Below, piece after piece: positions 50,001-61,922 of a stretch of DNA of 64,000 nt. The notes below the pieces were generated by a model that made no database searches, had not been told where the DNA came from, and saw nothing but the letters and a program-made list of their open reading frames with translations. The position numbers and the translations under genes were made by a program. Where the stretch lies: positions 7,450,329-7,514,328 of the forward strand of contig NC_088651.1 in the NCBI RefSeq assembly GCF_964019385.1, in the 5' to 3' direction. Source of the DNA: Sycon ciliatum (taxonomy: Eukaryota; Porifera; Calcarea; Leucosolenida; Sycettidae). Each line of letters starts with the position of its first letter. Positions within the stretch are counted from its first letter, which is position 1.

Positions 50001-53000
50001 GGGCGAGTTCTTTAGAGAAATGTGTCCCTTTTTCATGGTGCTATTTTCTATGTCCAGCTACACTACGAGATGAGGATGGTCATTGTCATTTTCTGAGCTG
50101 CGAACGGGCAGAAAGGTGAGAAAATGCCGCATTTTGACCATTTGTGCTGACCTTTCAATTTCAACGTACCTCTCTATAACATGACCCAGCTGTAATTTCA
50201 GTGGTCGCATTGGTTTGATTTTTGGTTTGCTTGTAGGGCGCTGGCACCCGCATTCAGTGACCCAGAAAATTTGGCACTGCTGTGAATAGTTTAGTCGCAA
50301 AGTGAAGATTCACGGGTAAAAAGCCCCAAACTTCTAGATAGGTTCTTTTTCAGCTTTCAGCAGCCCTGGGCGAGGTCTTTAGAGATATGTGAGTCTTTTT
50401 CATGGTGCTCTTGTCTATGTCCAGCTAACCAACGAGATGAGGATGGTCATTGTCATTTTCTAAGCTGCGAACGGGCAGAAAGGTGAGAAAATGTCGGATT
50501 TTGACCATTTGTGCTGACCTTTCAATTTCAACGTACCTCTCTATAACATGACCCAGCTGTAATTTCAGTGGTCGCATTGGTTTGATTTTTGGTTTGCTTG
50601 TAGGGCGCTGGCACCCGCATTCAGTGACCCAGAAAATTTGGCACTGCTGTGAATAGTTTAGTCGCAAAGTGAAGATTCACGGGTAAAAAGCCCCAAACTT
50701 CTAGATAAGTTCTTTTTCAGCTTTCAGCAGCCCTGGGTGAGTTCTTTAGAGAAATGTGGCTCTTTTTCATGGTGCTATTTTCTATGTCCAGCAACACAAC
50801 AAGATGAGGATGGTCATTGTCATTTTCTGAGCTGCGAACGGCCAGAAAGGTGAGAAAATGTCGGATTTTGACCATTTGTGCTGACCTTTCAATTTCAACG
50901 TACCTCTCTATAACATGACCCAGCTGTAATTTCAGTGGTCGCATTTGTTTCATTTTTGGTTTGCTTGTAGGGTGCTGGCACCCGCATTCAGTGACCCAGA
51001 AAATTTGGCACTGCTGTGAATAGTTTAGTCGCAAAGTGAAGATTCACGGGTAAAAAGCCCCAAACTTCTAGATAGGTTCTTTTTCAGCTTTCAGCAGCCC
51101 TGGGCGAGTTCTTTAGAGAAATGTGTCCCTTTTTCATGGTGCTATTTTCTATGTCCAGCTACACTACGAGATGAGGATGGTCATTGTCATTTTCTGAGCT
51201 GCGAACGGGCAGAAAGGTGAGAAAATGCCGCATTTTGACCATTTGTGCTGACCTTTCAATTTCAACGTACCTCTCTATAACATGACCCAGCTGTAATTTC
51301 AGTGGTCGCATTGGTTTGATTTTTGGTTTGCTTGTAGGGCGCTGGCACCCGCATTCAGTGACCCAGAAAATTTGGCACTGCTGTGAATAGTTTAGTCGCA
51401 AAGTGAAGATTCACGGGTAAAAAGCCCCAAACTTCTAGATAGGTTCTTTTTCAGCTTTCAGCAGCCCTGGGTGAGTTCTTTAGAGAAATGTGGTTCTTTT
51501 TCATGGTGCTCTTGTCTATGTCCAGCAACACAACGAGATGAGGATGGTCATTGTCATTTTCTGAGCTGCGAACGGGCAGAAAGGTGAGAAAATGTCGGAT
51601 TTTGACCATTTGTGCTGACCTTTCAATTTCAACGTACCTCTCTATAACATGACCCAGCTGTAATTTCAGTGGTCGCATTTGTTTCATTTTTGGTTTGCTT
51701 GTAGGGCGGTGGCACCCGCATTCAGTGACCCAGAAACTTTGGTACTGCTGTGAATAGTTTAGTCGCAAAGTGAAGACTCACGGGTAAAAAGCCCCAAACT
51801 TCTAGATAGGTTCTTTTTTAGCTTTCAGCAGCCCTGGGCGAGTTCTTTAGAGATATGTGAGTCTTTTTCATGGTGCTCTTGTCTATGTCCAGCTAACCAA
51901 CGAGATGAGGATGGTCATTGTCATTTTCTAAGCTGCGAACGGGCAGAAAGGTGAGAAAATGTCGGATTTTGACCATTTGTGCTGACCCTTCAATTTCAAC
52001 GTACCTCTCTATAACATGACCCAGCTGTAATTTCAGTGGTCGCATTGGTTTGATTTTTGGTTTGCTTGTAGGGCGCTGGCACCCGCATTCAGTGACCCAG
52101 AAAATTTGGCACTGCTGTGAATAGTTTAGTCGCAAAGTGAAGATTCACGGGTAAAAAGCCCCAAACTTCTAGATAAGTTCTTTTTCAGCTTTCAGCAGCC
52201 CTGGGTGAGTTCTTTAGAGAAATGTGGCTCTTTTTCATGGTGCTATTTTCTATGTCCAGCAACACAACAAGATGAGGATGTTCATTGTCATTTTCTGAGC
52301 TGCGAACGGGCAGAAAGGTGAGAAAATGCCGCATTTTGACCATTTGTGCTGACCTTTCAATTTCAACGTACCTCTCTATAACATGACCCAGCTGTAATTT
52401 CAGTGGTCGCATTGGTTGGATTTTTGGTTTGCTTGTAGGGCGCTGGCACCCGCATTCAGTGACCCAGAAAATTTGGCACTGCTGTGAATAGTTTAGTCGC
52501 AAAGTGAAGATTCACGGGTAAAAAGCCCCAAACTTCTAGATAGGTTCTTTTTCAGCTTTCAGCAGCCCTGGGCGAGGTCTTTAGAGATATGTGAGTCTTT
52601 TTCATGGTGCTCTTGTCTATGTCCAGCTAACCAACGAGATGAGGATGGTCATTGTCATTTTCTAAGCTGCGAACGGGCAGAAAGGTGAGAAAATGTCGGA
52701 TTTTGACCATTTGTGCTGACCTTTCAATTTCAACGTACCTCTCTATAACATGACCCAGCTGTAATTTCAGTGGTCGCATTGGTTTGATTTTTGGTTTGCT
52801 TGTAGGGCGCTGGCACCCGCATTCAGTGACCCAGAAAATTTGGCACTGCTGTGAATAGTTTAGTCGCAAAGTGAAGATTCACGGGTAAAAAGCCCCAAAC
52901 TTCTAGATAAGTTCTTTTTCAGCTTTCAGCAGCCCTGGGTGAGTTCTTTAGAGAAATGTGGCTCTTTTTCATGGTGCTATTTTCTATGTCCAGCAACACA

Positions 53001-53610
53001 ACAAGATGAGGATGTTCATTGTCATTTTCTCAGCTGCGAACGGCCAGAAAGGTGAGAAAATGTCGGATTTTGACCATTTGTGCTGACCTTTCAATTTCAA
53101 CGTACCTCTCTATAACATGACCCAGCTGTAATTTCAGTGGTCGCATTTGTTTCATTTTTAGTTTGCTTGTAGGGCGCTGGCACCCGCATTCAGTGACCCA
53201 GAAAATTTGGCACTGCTGTGAATAGTTTAGTCGCAAAGTGAAGATTCACGGGTAAAAAGCCCCAAACTTCTAGATAGGTTCTTTTTCAGCTTTCAGCAGC
53301 CCTGGGCGAGTTCTTTAGAGAAATGTGTCCCTTTTTCATGGTGCTATTTTCTATGTCCAGCTACACTACGAGATGAGGATGGTCATTGTCATTTTCTGAG
53401 CTGCGAACGGGCAGAAAGGTGAGAAAATGTCGCATTTTGACCATTTGTGCTGACCTTTCAATTTCAACGTACCTCTCTATAACCTGACCCAGCTGTAATT
53501 TCAGTGGTCGCATTGGTTTGATTTTTGGTTTGCTTGTACGGCGCTGGCACCCGCATTCAGTGACCCAGAAAATTTGGCACTGCTGTGAATAGTTTAGTCG
53601 CAAAGTGAAG
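47040..53610. repeat. Nested repeats: 15-monomer (5505 bp) and 7-monomer (2569 bp) offsets
   Basis: At 5505 bp, 47122/52627, 47525/53030 and 47856/53361 match and share GATGTTCATTG with TTCTCAGC, TTTTTAGTTTGC and GTACGGCGC. At 2569 bp, 48148/50717, 48590/51159 and 48882/51451 match and share GGGTGCTGG, AATGCCGCATT and GAAACTTTGGTAC. The 7-mer register breaks in its second copy: 50425 recurs at 52627 with an offset of 2202 bp, exactly one monomer short, next to a hybrid monomer. Confidence 0.83.
52140..52506 (+). repeat. Hybrid satellite monomer (B left part, C right part)
   Basis: The left part has the B-lineage states of the monomer at 49616-49933 (AGATAAGTTC, AACAAGATG, GATGTTCATTG). From about 52305 on it has the states of the next monomer in the older copy, at 50058-50300 and its surroundings (CGGGCAG, AATGCCGCATT, CATTGGTT). 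The local offset to the older copy drops by one monomer across this hybrid. I infer an unequal exchange between adjacent B and C monomers within about 52280-52310 that removed exactly 367 bp. Confidence 0.78.
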
Positions 53611-56600
53611 ATTCACGGGTAAAAAGCCCCAAACTTCTAGATAGGTTCTTTTTCAGCTTTCAGCAGCCCTGGGCGAGGTCTTTAGAGATATGTGAGTCTT
53701 TTTCATGGTGCTCTTGTCTATGTCCAGCTAACCAACGAGATGAGGATGGTCATTGTCATTTTCTAAGCTGCGAACGGGCAGAAAGGTGAGAAAATGTCGG
53801 ATTTTGACCATTTGTGCTGACCTTTCAATTTCAACGTACCTCTCTATAACATGACCCAGCTGTAATTTCAGTGGTCGCATTTGTTTCATTTTTGGTTTGC
53901 TTCTAGGGCGCTGGCACCCGCATTCAGTGAACCAGAAAATTTGGCACTGCTGTGAATAGTTTAGTCACAAAGTGAAGATTCACGGGTAAAAAGCCCCAAA
54001 CTTCTAGATAGGTTCTTTTTCAGCTTTCAGCAGCCCTGGGTGAGTTCTTTAGAGAAATGTGGTTCTTTTTCATGGTGCTCTTGTCTATGTCCAGCAACAC
54101 AACGAGATGAGGATGGTCATTGTCATTTTCTGAGCTGCGAACGGGCAGAAAGGTGAGAAAATGTCGGATTTCGACCATTTGTGCTGACCTTTCAATTTCA
54201 ACGTACCTCTCTATAACATGACCCAGCTGTAATTTCAGTGGTCGCATTGGTTTGATTTTTGGTTTGCTTGTAGGGCGCTGGCACCCGCATTCAGTGACCC
54301 AGAAAATTTGGCACTGCTGTGAATAGTTTAGTCGCAAAGTGAAGATTCACGGGTAAAAAGCCCCAAACTTCTAGATAGGTTCTTTTTCAGCTTTCAGCAG
54401 CCCTGGGCGAGTTCTTTAGAGATATGTGAGTCTTTTTCATGGTGCTCTTGTCTATGTCCAGCTAACCAACGAGATGAGGATGGTCATTGTCATTTTCTAA
54501 GCTGCGAACGGGCAGAAAGGTGAGAAAATGTCGGATTTTGACCATTTGTGCTGACCTTTCAATTTCAACGTACCTCTCTATAACATGACCCAGCTGTAAT
54601 TTCAGTGGTCGCATTGGTTTGATTTTTGGTTTGCTTGTAGGGCGCTGGCACCCGCATTCAGTGACCCAGAAAATTTGGCACTGCTGTGAATAGTTTAGTC
54701 GCAAAGTGAAGATTCAAGGGTAAAAAGCCCCAAACTTCTAGATAAGTTCTTTTTCAGCTTTCAGCAGCCCTGGGTGAGTTCTTTAGAGAAATGTGGCTCT
54801 TTTTCATGGTGCTATTTTCTATGTCCAGCAACACAACAAGATGAGGATGTTCATTGTCATTTTCTGAGCTGCGAACGGCCAGAAAGGTGAGAAAATGTCG
54901 GATTTTGACCATTTGTGCTGACCTTTCAATTTCAACGTACCTCTCTATAACATGACCCAGCTGTAATTTCAGTGGTCGCATTTGTTTCATTTTTAGTTTG
55001 CTTGTAGGGCGCTGGCACCCGCATTCAGTGACCCAGAAAATTTGGCACTGCTGTGAATAGTTTAGTCGCAAAGTGAAGATTCACGGGTAAAAAGCCCCAA
55101 ACTTCTAGATAGGTTCTTTTTCAGCTTTCAGCAGCCCTGGGCGAGTTCTTTAGAGAAATGTGTCCCTTTTTCATGGTGCTATTTTCTATGTCCAGCTACA
55201 CTACGAGATGAGGATGGTCATTGTCATTTTCTGAGCTGCGAACGGGCAGAAAGGTGAGAAAATGTCGCATTTTGACCATTTGTGCTGACCTTTCAATTTC
55301 AACGTACCTCTCTATAACATGACCCAGCTGTAATTTCAGTGGTCGCATTGGTTTGATTTTTGGTTTGCTTGTAGGGCGCTGGCACCCGCATTCAGTGATC
55401 CAGAAAATTTGGCACTGCTGTGAATAGTTTAGTCGCAAAGTGAAGATTCACGGGTAAAAAGCCCCAAACTTCTAGATAGGTTCTTTTTCAGCTTTCAGCA
55501 GCCCTGGGCGAGGTCTTTAGAGATATGTGAGTCTTTTTCATGGTGCTCTTGTCTATGTCCAGCTAACCAACGAGATGAGGATGGTCATTGTCATTTTCTA
55601 AGCTGCGAACGGGCAGAAAGGTGAGAAAATGTCGGATTTTGACCATTTGTGCTGACCTTTCAATTTCAACGTACCTCTCTATAACATGACCCAGCTGTAA
55701 TTTCAGTGGTCGCATTTGTTTCATTTTTGGTTTGCTTCTAGGGCGCTGGCACCCGCATTCAGTGACCCAGAAAATTTGGCACTGCTGTGAATAGTTTAGT
55801 CGCAAAGTGAAGATTCACGGGTAAAAAGCCCCAAACTTCTAGATAGGTTCTTTTTCAGCTTTCAGCAGCCCTGGGTGAGTTCTTTAGAGAAATGTGGCTC
55901 TTTTTCATGGTGCTATTTTCTATGTCCAGCAACACAACAAAATGAGGATGGTCATTGTCATTTTCTGAGCTGCGAACGGGCAGAAAGGTGAGAAAATGTC
56001 GGATTTTTACCATTTGTGCTGACCTTTCAATTTCAACGTACCTCTCTATAACATGACCCAGCTGTAATTTCAGTGGTCGCATTTGTTTCATTTTTGGTTT
56101 GCTTGTAGGGCGCTGGCACCCGCATTCAGTGAACCAGAAAATTTGGCACTGCTGTGAATAGTTTAGTCACAAAGTGAAGATTCACGGGTAAAAAGCCCCA
56201 AACTTCTAGATAGGTTCTTTTTCAGCTTTCAGCAGCCCTGGGTGAGTTCTTTAGAGAAATGTGGTTCTTTTTCATGGTGCTCTTGTCTATGTCCAGCAAC
56301 ACAACGAGATGAGGATGGTCATTGTCATTTTCTGAGCTGCGAACGGGCAGAAAGGTGAGAAAATGTCGGATTTTGACCATTTGTGCTGACCTTTCAATTT
56401 CAACGTACCTCTCTATAACATGACCCAGCTGTAATTTCAGTGGTCGCATTGGTTTGATTTTTGGTTTGCTTGTAGGGCGCTGGCACCCGCATTCAGTGAC
56501 CCAGAAAATTTGGCACTGCTGTGAATAGTTTAGTCGCAAAGTGAAGATTCACGGGTAAAAAGCCCCAAACTTCTAGATAGGTTCTTTTTCAGCTTTCAGC

Positions 56601-58019
56601 AGCCCTGGGCGAGTTCTTTAGAGATATGTGAGTCTTTTTCATGGTGCTCTTGTCTATGTCCAGCTAACCAACGAGATGAGGATGGTCATTGTCATTTTCT
56701 AAGCTGCGAACGGGCAGAAAGGTGAGAAAATGTCGGATTTTGACCATTTGTGCTGACCTTTCAATTTCAACGTACCTCTCTATAACATGACCCAGCTGTA
56801 ATTTCAGTGGTCGCATTTGTTTCATTTTTGGTTTGCTTGTAGGGCGCTGGCACCCGCATTCAGTGACCCAGAAAATTTGGCATTGCTGTGAATAGTTTAG
56901 TCGCAAATTTAAGATTCACGGGTAAAAAGCCCCAAACTTCTAGATAAGTTCTTTTTCAGCTTTCAGCAGCCCTGGATGAGTTCTTTAGAGAAATGTGGCT
57001 CTTTTTCATGGTGCTATTTTCTATGTCCAGCAACACAACAAGATGAGGATGTTCATTGTCATTTTCTGAGCTGCGAACGGCCAGAAAGGTGAGAAAATGT
57101 CGGATTTTGACCATTTGTGCTGACGTTTCAATTTCAACGTACCTCTCTATAACATGACCCAGCTGTAATTTCAGTGGTCGCATTTGTTTCATTTTTGGTT
57201 TGCTTGTAGGGCGCTGGCACCCGCATTCAGTGACCCAGAAAATTTGGCACTGCTGTGAATAGTTTAGTCGCAAAGTGAAGATTCACGGGTAAAAAGCCCC
57301 AAACTTCTAGATAGGTTCTTTTTCAGCTTTCAGCAGCCCTGGGCGAGTTCTTTAGAGAAATGTGTCCCTTTTTCATGGTGCTATTTTCTATGTCCAGCTA
57401 CACTACGAGATGAGGATGGTCATTGTCATTTTCTGAGCTGCGAACGGGCAGAAAGGTGAGAAAATGTCGGATTTTGACCATTTGTGCTGACCTTTCAATT
57501 TCAACGTACCTCTCTATAACATGACCCAGCTGTAATTTCAGTGGTCGCATTGGTTTGATTTTTGGTTTGCTTGTAGGGCGCTGGCACCCGCATTCAGTGA
57601 CCCAGAAAATTTGGCACTGCTGTGAATAGTTTAGTCGCAAAGTGAAGATTCACGGGTAAAAAGCCCCAAACTTCTAGATAGGTTCTTTTTCAGCTTTCAG
57701 CAGCCCTGGGTGAGTTCTTTAGAGAAATGTGGTTCTTTTTCATGGTGCTCTTGTCTATGTCCAGCAACACAACGAGATGAGGATGGTCATTGTCATTTTC
57801 TGAGCTGCGAACGGGCAGAAAGGTGAGAAAATGTCGGATTTTGACCATTTGTGCTGACCTTTCAATTTCAACGTACCTCTCTATAACATGACCCAGCTGT
57901 AATTTCAGTGGTCGCATTGGTTTGATTTTTGGTTTGCTTGTAGGGCGCTGGCACCCGCATTCAGTGACCCAGAAAATTTGGCACTGCTGTGAATAGTTTA
58001 GTCGCAAAGTGAAGATTCA

Positions 58020-58745
58020 CGGGTAAAAAGCCCCAAACTTCTAGATAGGTTCTTTTTCAGCTTTCAGCAGCCCTGGGCGAGTTCTTTAGAGATATGTGAG
58101 TCTTTTTCATGGTGCTCTTGTCTATGTCCAGCTAACCAACAATATGAGGATGGTCATTGTCATTTTCTAAGCTGCGAACGGGCAGAAAGGTGAGAAAATG
58201 TCGGATTTTGACCATTTGTGCTGACCTTTCAATTTCAACGTACCTCTCTATAACATGACCCAGCTGTAATTTCAGTGGTCGCATTTGTTTCATTTTTGGT
58301 TTGCTTGTAGGGCGCTGGCACCCGCATTCAGTGACCCAGAAAATTTGGCACTGCTGTGAATAGTTTAGTCGCAAAGTGAAGATTCACGGGTAAAAAGCCC
58401 CAAACTTCTAGATAGGTTCTTTTTCAGCTTTCAGCAGCCCTGGGTGAGTTCTTTAGAGAAATGTGGCTCTTTATTATGGTGCTATTTTCTATGTCCAGCA
58501 ACACAACAAAATGAGGATGGTCATTGTCATTTTCTGAGCTGCGAACGGGCAGAAAGCTGAGAAAATGTCGGATTTTGACCATTTGTGCTGACCTTTCAAT
58601 TTCAACGTACCTCTCTATAACATGACCCAGCTGTAATTTCAGTGGTCGCATTTGTTTCATTTTTGGTTTGCTTGTAGGGCGCTGGCACCCGCATTCAGTG
58701 ACCCAGAAAATTTGGCACTGCTGTGAATAGTTTAGTCGCAAAGTG
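58020..58745. repeat. Paralogue of the insertion-site region (8-monomer offset, 2936 bp)
   Basis: The A monomer with CCAACAATATGAGG at about 58137 recurs 2936 bp later at about 61073. The next B monomer shares AACAAAATGAGG and TTTATTATGG with the monomer split by the transposon. This block therefore shows the insertion site without the element. The match on the far side of the element fades after about 62830, where the split monomer changes to CATTGGTTTGAT while this copy keeps CATTTGTTTCAT. Confidence 0.8.
58467..58480 (+). other. Unoccupied counterpart of the transposon insertion site
   Basis: The sequence here is CTCTTTATTATGGT. It equals the left flank of the insertion (ending CTCTTTA at 61409) joined directly to its right flank (TTATGGT from 62696). 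Other B monomers, including the related one near 55910, have CTCTTTTTCATGGT. The two substitutions lie exactly at the breakpoint. They could be the pre-insertion sequence or a repaired excision footprint. Confidence 0.75.
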
Positions 58746-60215
58746 AAGATTCACGGGTAAAAAGCCCCAAACTTCTAGATAGGTTCTTTTTCAGCTTTCA
58801 GCAGCCCTGGGCGAGTTCTTTAGAGAAATGTGTCTCTTTTTCATGGTGCTATTTTCTATGTCCAGCTACACTACGAGATGAGGATGGTCATTGTCATTTT
58901 CTGAGCTGCGAACGGGCAGAAAGGTGAGAAAATGTCGGATTTTGACCATTTGTGCTGACCTTTCAATTTCAACGTACCTCTCTATAACATGACCCAGCTG
59001 TAATTTCAGTGGTCGCATTGGTTTGATTTTTGGTTTGCTTGTAGGGCGCTGGCACCCGCATTCAGTGACCCAGAAAATTTGGCACTGCTGTGAATAGTTT
59101 AGTCGCAAAGTGAAGATTCACGGGTAAAAAGCCCCAAACTTCTAGATAGGTTCTTTTTCAGCTTTCAGCAGCCCTGGGTGAGTTCTTTAGAGAAATGTGG
59201 CTCTTTTTCATGGTGCTCTTGTCTATGTCCAGCAACACAACGAGATGAGGATGGTCATTGTCATTTTCTGCGCTGCGGACGGGCAGAAAGGTGAGAAAAT
59301 GTCGGATTTTGACCATTTGTGCTGACCTTTCAATTTCAACGTACCTCTCTATAACATGACCCAGCTGTAATTTCAGTGGTCGCATTTGTTTCATTTTTGG
59401 TTTGCTTGTAGGGCGCTGGCACCCGCATTCAGTGACCCAGAAAATTTGGCACTGCTGTGAATAGTTTAGTCGCAAAGTGAAGATTCACGGGTAAAAAGCC
59501 CCAAACTTCTAGATAGGTTCTTTTTCAGCTTTCAGCAGCCCTGGGCGAGTTCTTTAGAGAAATGTGTCTCTTTTTCATGGTGCTATTTTCTATGTCCAGC
59601 TACACTACGAGATGAGGATGGTCATTGTCATTTTCTGAGCTGCGAACGGGCAGAAAGGTGAGAAAATGTCGGATTTTGACCATTTGTGCTGACCTTTCAA
59701 TTTCAACGTACCTCTCTATAACATGACCCAGCTGTAATTTCAGTGGTCGCATTGGTTTGATTTTTGGTTTGCTTGTAGGGCGCTGGCACCCGCATTCAGT
59801 GACCCAGAAAATTTGGCACTGCTGTGAATAGTTTAGTCGCAAAGTGAAGATTCACGGGTAAAAAGCCCCAAACTTCTAGATAGGTTCTTTTTCAGCTTTC
59901 AGCAGCCCTGGGTGAGTTCTTTAGAGAAATGTGGCTCTTTTTCATGGTGCTCTTGTCTATGTCCAGCAACACAACGAGATGAGGATGGTCATTGTCATTT
60001 TCTGCGCTGCGGACGGGCAGAAAGGTGAGAAAATGTCGGATTTTGACCATTTGTGCTGACCTTTCAATTTCAACGTACCTCTCTATAACATGACCCAGCT
60101 GTAATTTCAGTGGTCGCATTTGTTTCATTTTTGGTTTGCTTGTAGGGCGCTGGCACCCGCATTCAGTGACCCAGAAAATTTGGCACTGCTGTGAATAGTT
60201 TAGTCACAAAGTGAA
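58745..60215. repeat. 2-monomer repeat, 734-bp period
   Basis: A C monomer followed by a D-like monomer with TTCTGCGCTGCGGACGG occurs twice at 734 bp (58866/59600 and 59158/59892). The TGCGCTGCGGAC state was seen only in these two copies. The second unit ends with TTTAGTCACAAAG near 60205, a state shared with later monomers. Confidence 0.8.
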
Positions 60216-61409
60216 GATTCACGGGTAAAAAGCCCCAAACTTCTAGATAGGTTCTTTTTCAGCTTTCAGCAGCCCTGGGCGAGTTCTTTAGAGATATGTG
60301 AGTCTTTTTCATGGTGCTCTTGTCTATGTCCAGCTAACCAACGAGATGAGGATGGTCATTGTCATTTTCTAAGCTGCGAACGGGCAGAAAGGTGAGAAAA
60401 TGTCGGATTTTGACCATTTGTGCTGACCTTTCAATTTCAACGTACCTCTCTATAACATGACCCAGCTGTAATTTCAGTGGTCGCATTGGTTTGATTTTTG
60501 GTTTGCTTGTAGGGCGCTGGCACCCGCATTCAGTGAACCAGAAAATTTGGCACTGCTGTGAATAGTTTAGTCACAAAGTGAAGATTCACGGGTAAAAAGC
60601 CCCAAACTTCTAGATAGGTTCTTTTTCAGCTTTCAGCAGCCCTGGATGAGTTCTTTAGAGAAATGTGGCTCTTTTTCATGGTGCTCTTGTCTATGTCCAG
60701 CAACACAACGAGATGAGGATGATCATTGTCATTTTCTGAGCTGCGAACGGGCAGAAAGGTGAGAAAATGTCGGATTTTGACCATTTGTGCTGACCTTTCA
60801 ATTTCAACGTACCTCTCTATAACATGACCCAGCTGTAATTTCAGTGGTCGCATTGGTTTGATTTTTGGTTTGCTTGTAGGGCGCTGGCACCCGCATTCAG
60901 TGACCCAGAAAATTTGGCACTGCTGTGAATAGTTTAGTCGCAAAGTGAAGATTCACGGGTAAAAAGCCCCAAACTTCTAGATAGGTTCTTTTTCAGCTTT
61001 CAGCAGCCCTGGGCGAGTTCTTTAGAGATATGTGAGTCTTTTTCATGGTGCTCTTGTCTATGTCCAGCTAACCAACAATATGAGGATGGTCATTGTCATT
61101 TTCTAAGCTGCGAACGGGCAGAAAGGTGAGAAAATGTCGGATTTTGACCATTTGTGCTGACCTTTCAATTTCAACGTACCTCTCTATAACATGACCCAGC
61201 TGTAATTTCAGTGGTCGCATTTGTTTCATTTTTGGTTTGCTTGTAGGGCGCTGGCACCCGCATTCAGTGACCCAGAAAATTTGGCACTGCTGTGAATAGT
61301 TTAGTCGCAAAGTGAAGATTCACGGGTAAAAAGCCCCAAACTTCTAGATAGGTTCTTTTTCAGCTTTCAGCAGCCCTGGGTGAGTTCTTTAGAGAAATGT
61401 GGCTCTTTA

Positions 61410-61452
61410 TAGACCCTTTGCACAATAAGCGAGAGGGGTCGAGACGGGGCAT
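61410..61452 (+). repeat. Left terminal inverted repeat
   Basis: The outer 19 bases (61410-61428, TAGACCCTTTGCACAATAA) match the reverse complement of 62677-62695 perfectly. The next 11 bases are unrelated to the right end. Then CGAGACGGGGCAT (61440-61452) again matches the reverse complement of 62651-62663 perfectly. The arrangement is two conserved boxes around a variable spacer, which suggests a bipartite transposase-binding site. Confidence 0.92.
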
Positions 61453-61501
61453 GCTGTGTACGCGCTGCACACTTGGCATGCAACCAGCATGCATGGTTTG
61501 C
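61449..61501. repeat. Subterminal cluster of GCATGC palindromes
   Basis: GCATGC occurs three times in 44 bp, at 61449-61454, 61476-61481 and 61487-61492. The first two could pair as a stem, helped by TGTG...CACA between them. The third lies in a near-palindrome (GCAACCA...TGGTTTGC, 61480-61501) with one bulged base. Subterminal repeats often bind transposases, but no equivalent cluster is visible at the right end. Confidence 0.45.
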
Positions 61502-61626
61502 TGCAGGACGTGATCAAGTTTCCTGTGACAGGCTGTGTTTTCACGGTCCAGACGCGATGTTCATGTATGTACTTCCCAGCCTTTTTCATTTGAAGTTTTT
61601 TTAGTTCTGAAGGAAGAAGTTCCGAA

Positions 61627-61922
61627 ATGCTTTCCAAGGACCACTGTTGGGTTCTTGTTTGCAGCAACCGTCATCCCTAGTAGCTAGTCTAAGAAACCCA
61701 CTTGTCTTTCCATGCATTCCCTGGTTATGCTGGCATTCCACACTCTTGAATCCTCGCTATCTGGCGAGAAGAGGGCCGCAGTTTGCTGCGACATCGTTCA
61801 CAGTGTTGTGCTCGGAACACTTTGTCGATGACGACTTTCATCCTTGCTTTTGCGAAGACGCTGAACGCCCTGCCAAGAGACTCTGGAGCCTGAGAAAAAG
61901 GCATGACCCATCCCTGTATTTG
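61627..61922 (+). pseudogene. THAP-type zinc-finger (transposase N-terminus), frame-broken
   Basis: THAP domains are C2CH zinc fingers (C-x2-4-C-x35-50-C-x2-H) that bind DNA and form the N-terminus of several transposases. From ATG at 61627 one frame reads MLSKDHCWVLVCSNRHP, with a C-x4-C pair at 61645 and 61660, then meets two TAG stops. The same frame later shows SFHAFPGY near 61710-61735, resembling the THAP F-x-x-FP segment. A second frame carries TVLCSEHFVDDDF, with the C-x2-H pair at 61809 and 61818, and ends with RHDPSLYL near 61899-61922 where THAP domains usually have an AVPTIF-like motif. The second and third cysteines are about 49 codons apart, within the family range. Several frame changes and stops make it non-functional as it stands, unless unrecognised introns explain part of this. 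No DDE or RNase H-like catalytic region follows. Confidence 0.72.

Larger units (their letters stand above)
1..61409. repeat. 367-bp satellite DNA array, left part
   Basis: The monomer repeats head-to-tail every 367 bp with only small indels, for example the same landmark (TGGCACTGCTGTG) at 1, 368, 735, 1102 and 1469. Roughly 167 monomers lie in this part and all have the same orientation. Two stretches are nearly invariant: the one around GTGAAGATTCAC through the TTTCAGC duplication, and the one from GAAAATGTCGG to CAGTGGTCGC. A window between them carries most of the differences. The length is close to two nucleosome repeats, as in many animal satellites. Nothing in this part looks like a gene: the recurring minus-strand frames are limited to about 80-105 codons and mostly begin at TTG. 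The array enters from the left edge of the window, so its full size is unknown. Confidence 0.98.

Noticed and set aside
1-61409. CRISPR array
   Set aside because: The whole 367-bp unit repeats without unique spacers, and the setting is eukaryotic.
61410-61667. Minus-strand 86-codon frame at the left end of the transposon, with a KAGKYIHEHRV segment loosely like the region before SWIM fingers
   Set aside because: It runs through the terminal inverted repeat, is antisense to the THAP N-terminus, starts at a non-ATG codon and lacks the C-x-C...C-x-H metal ligands in proper order. It is probably fortuitous, though a SWIM-profile search would settle it.
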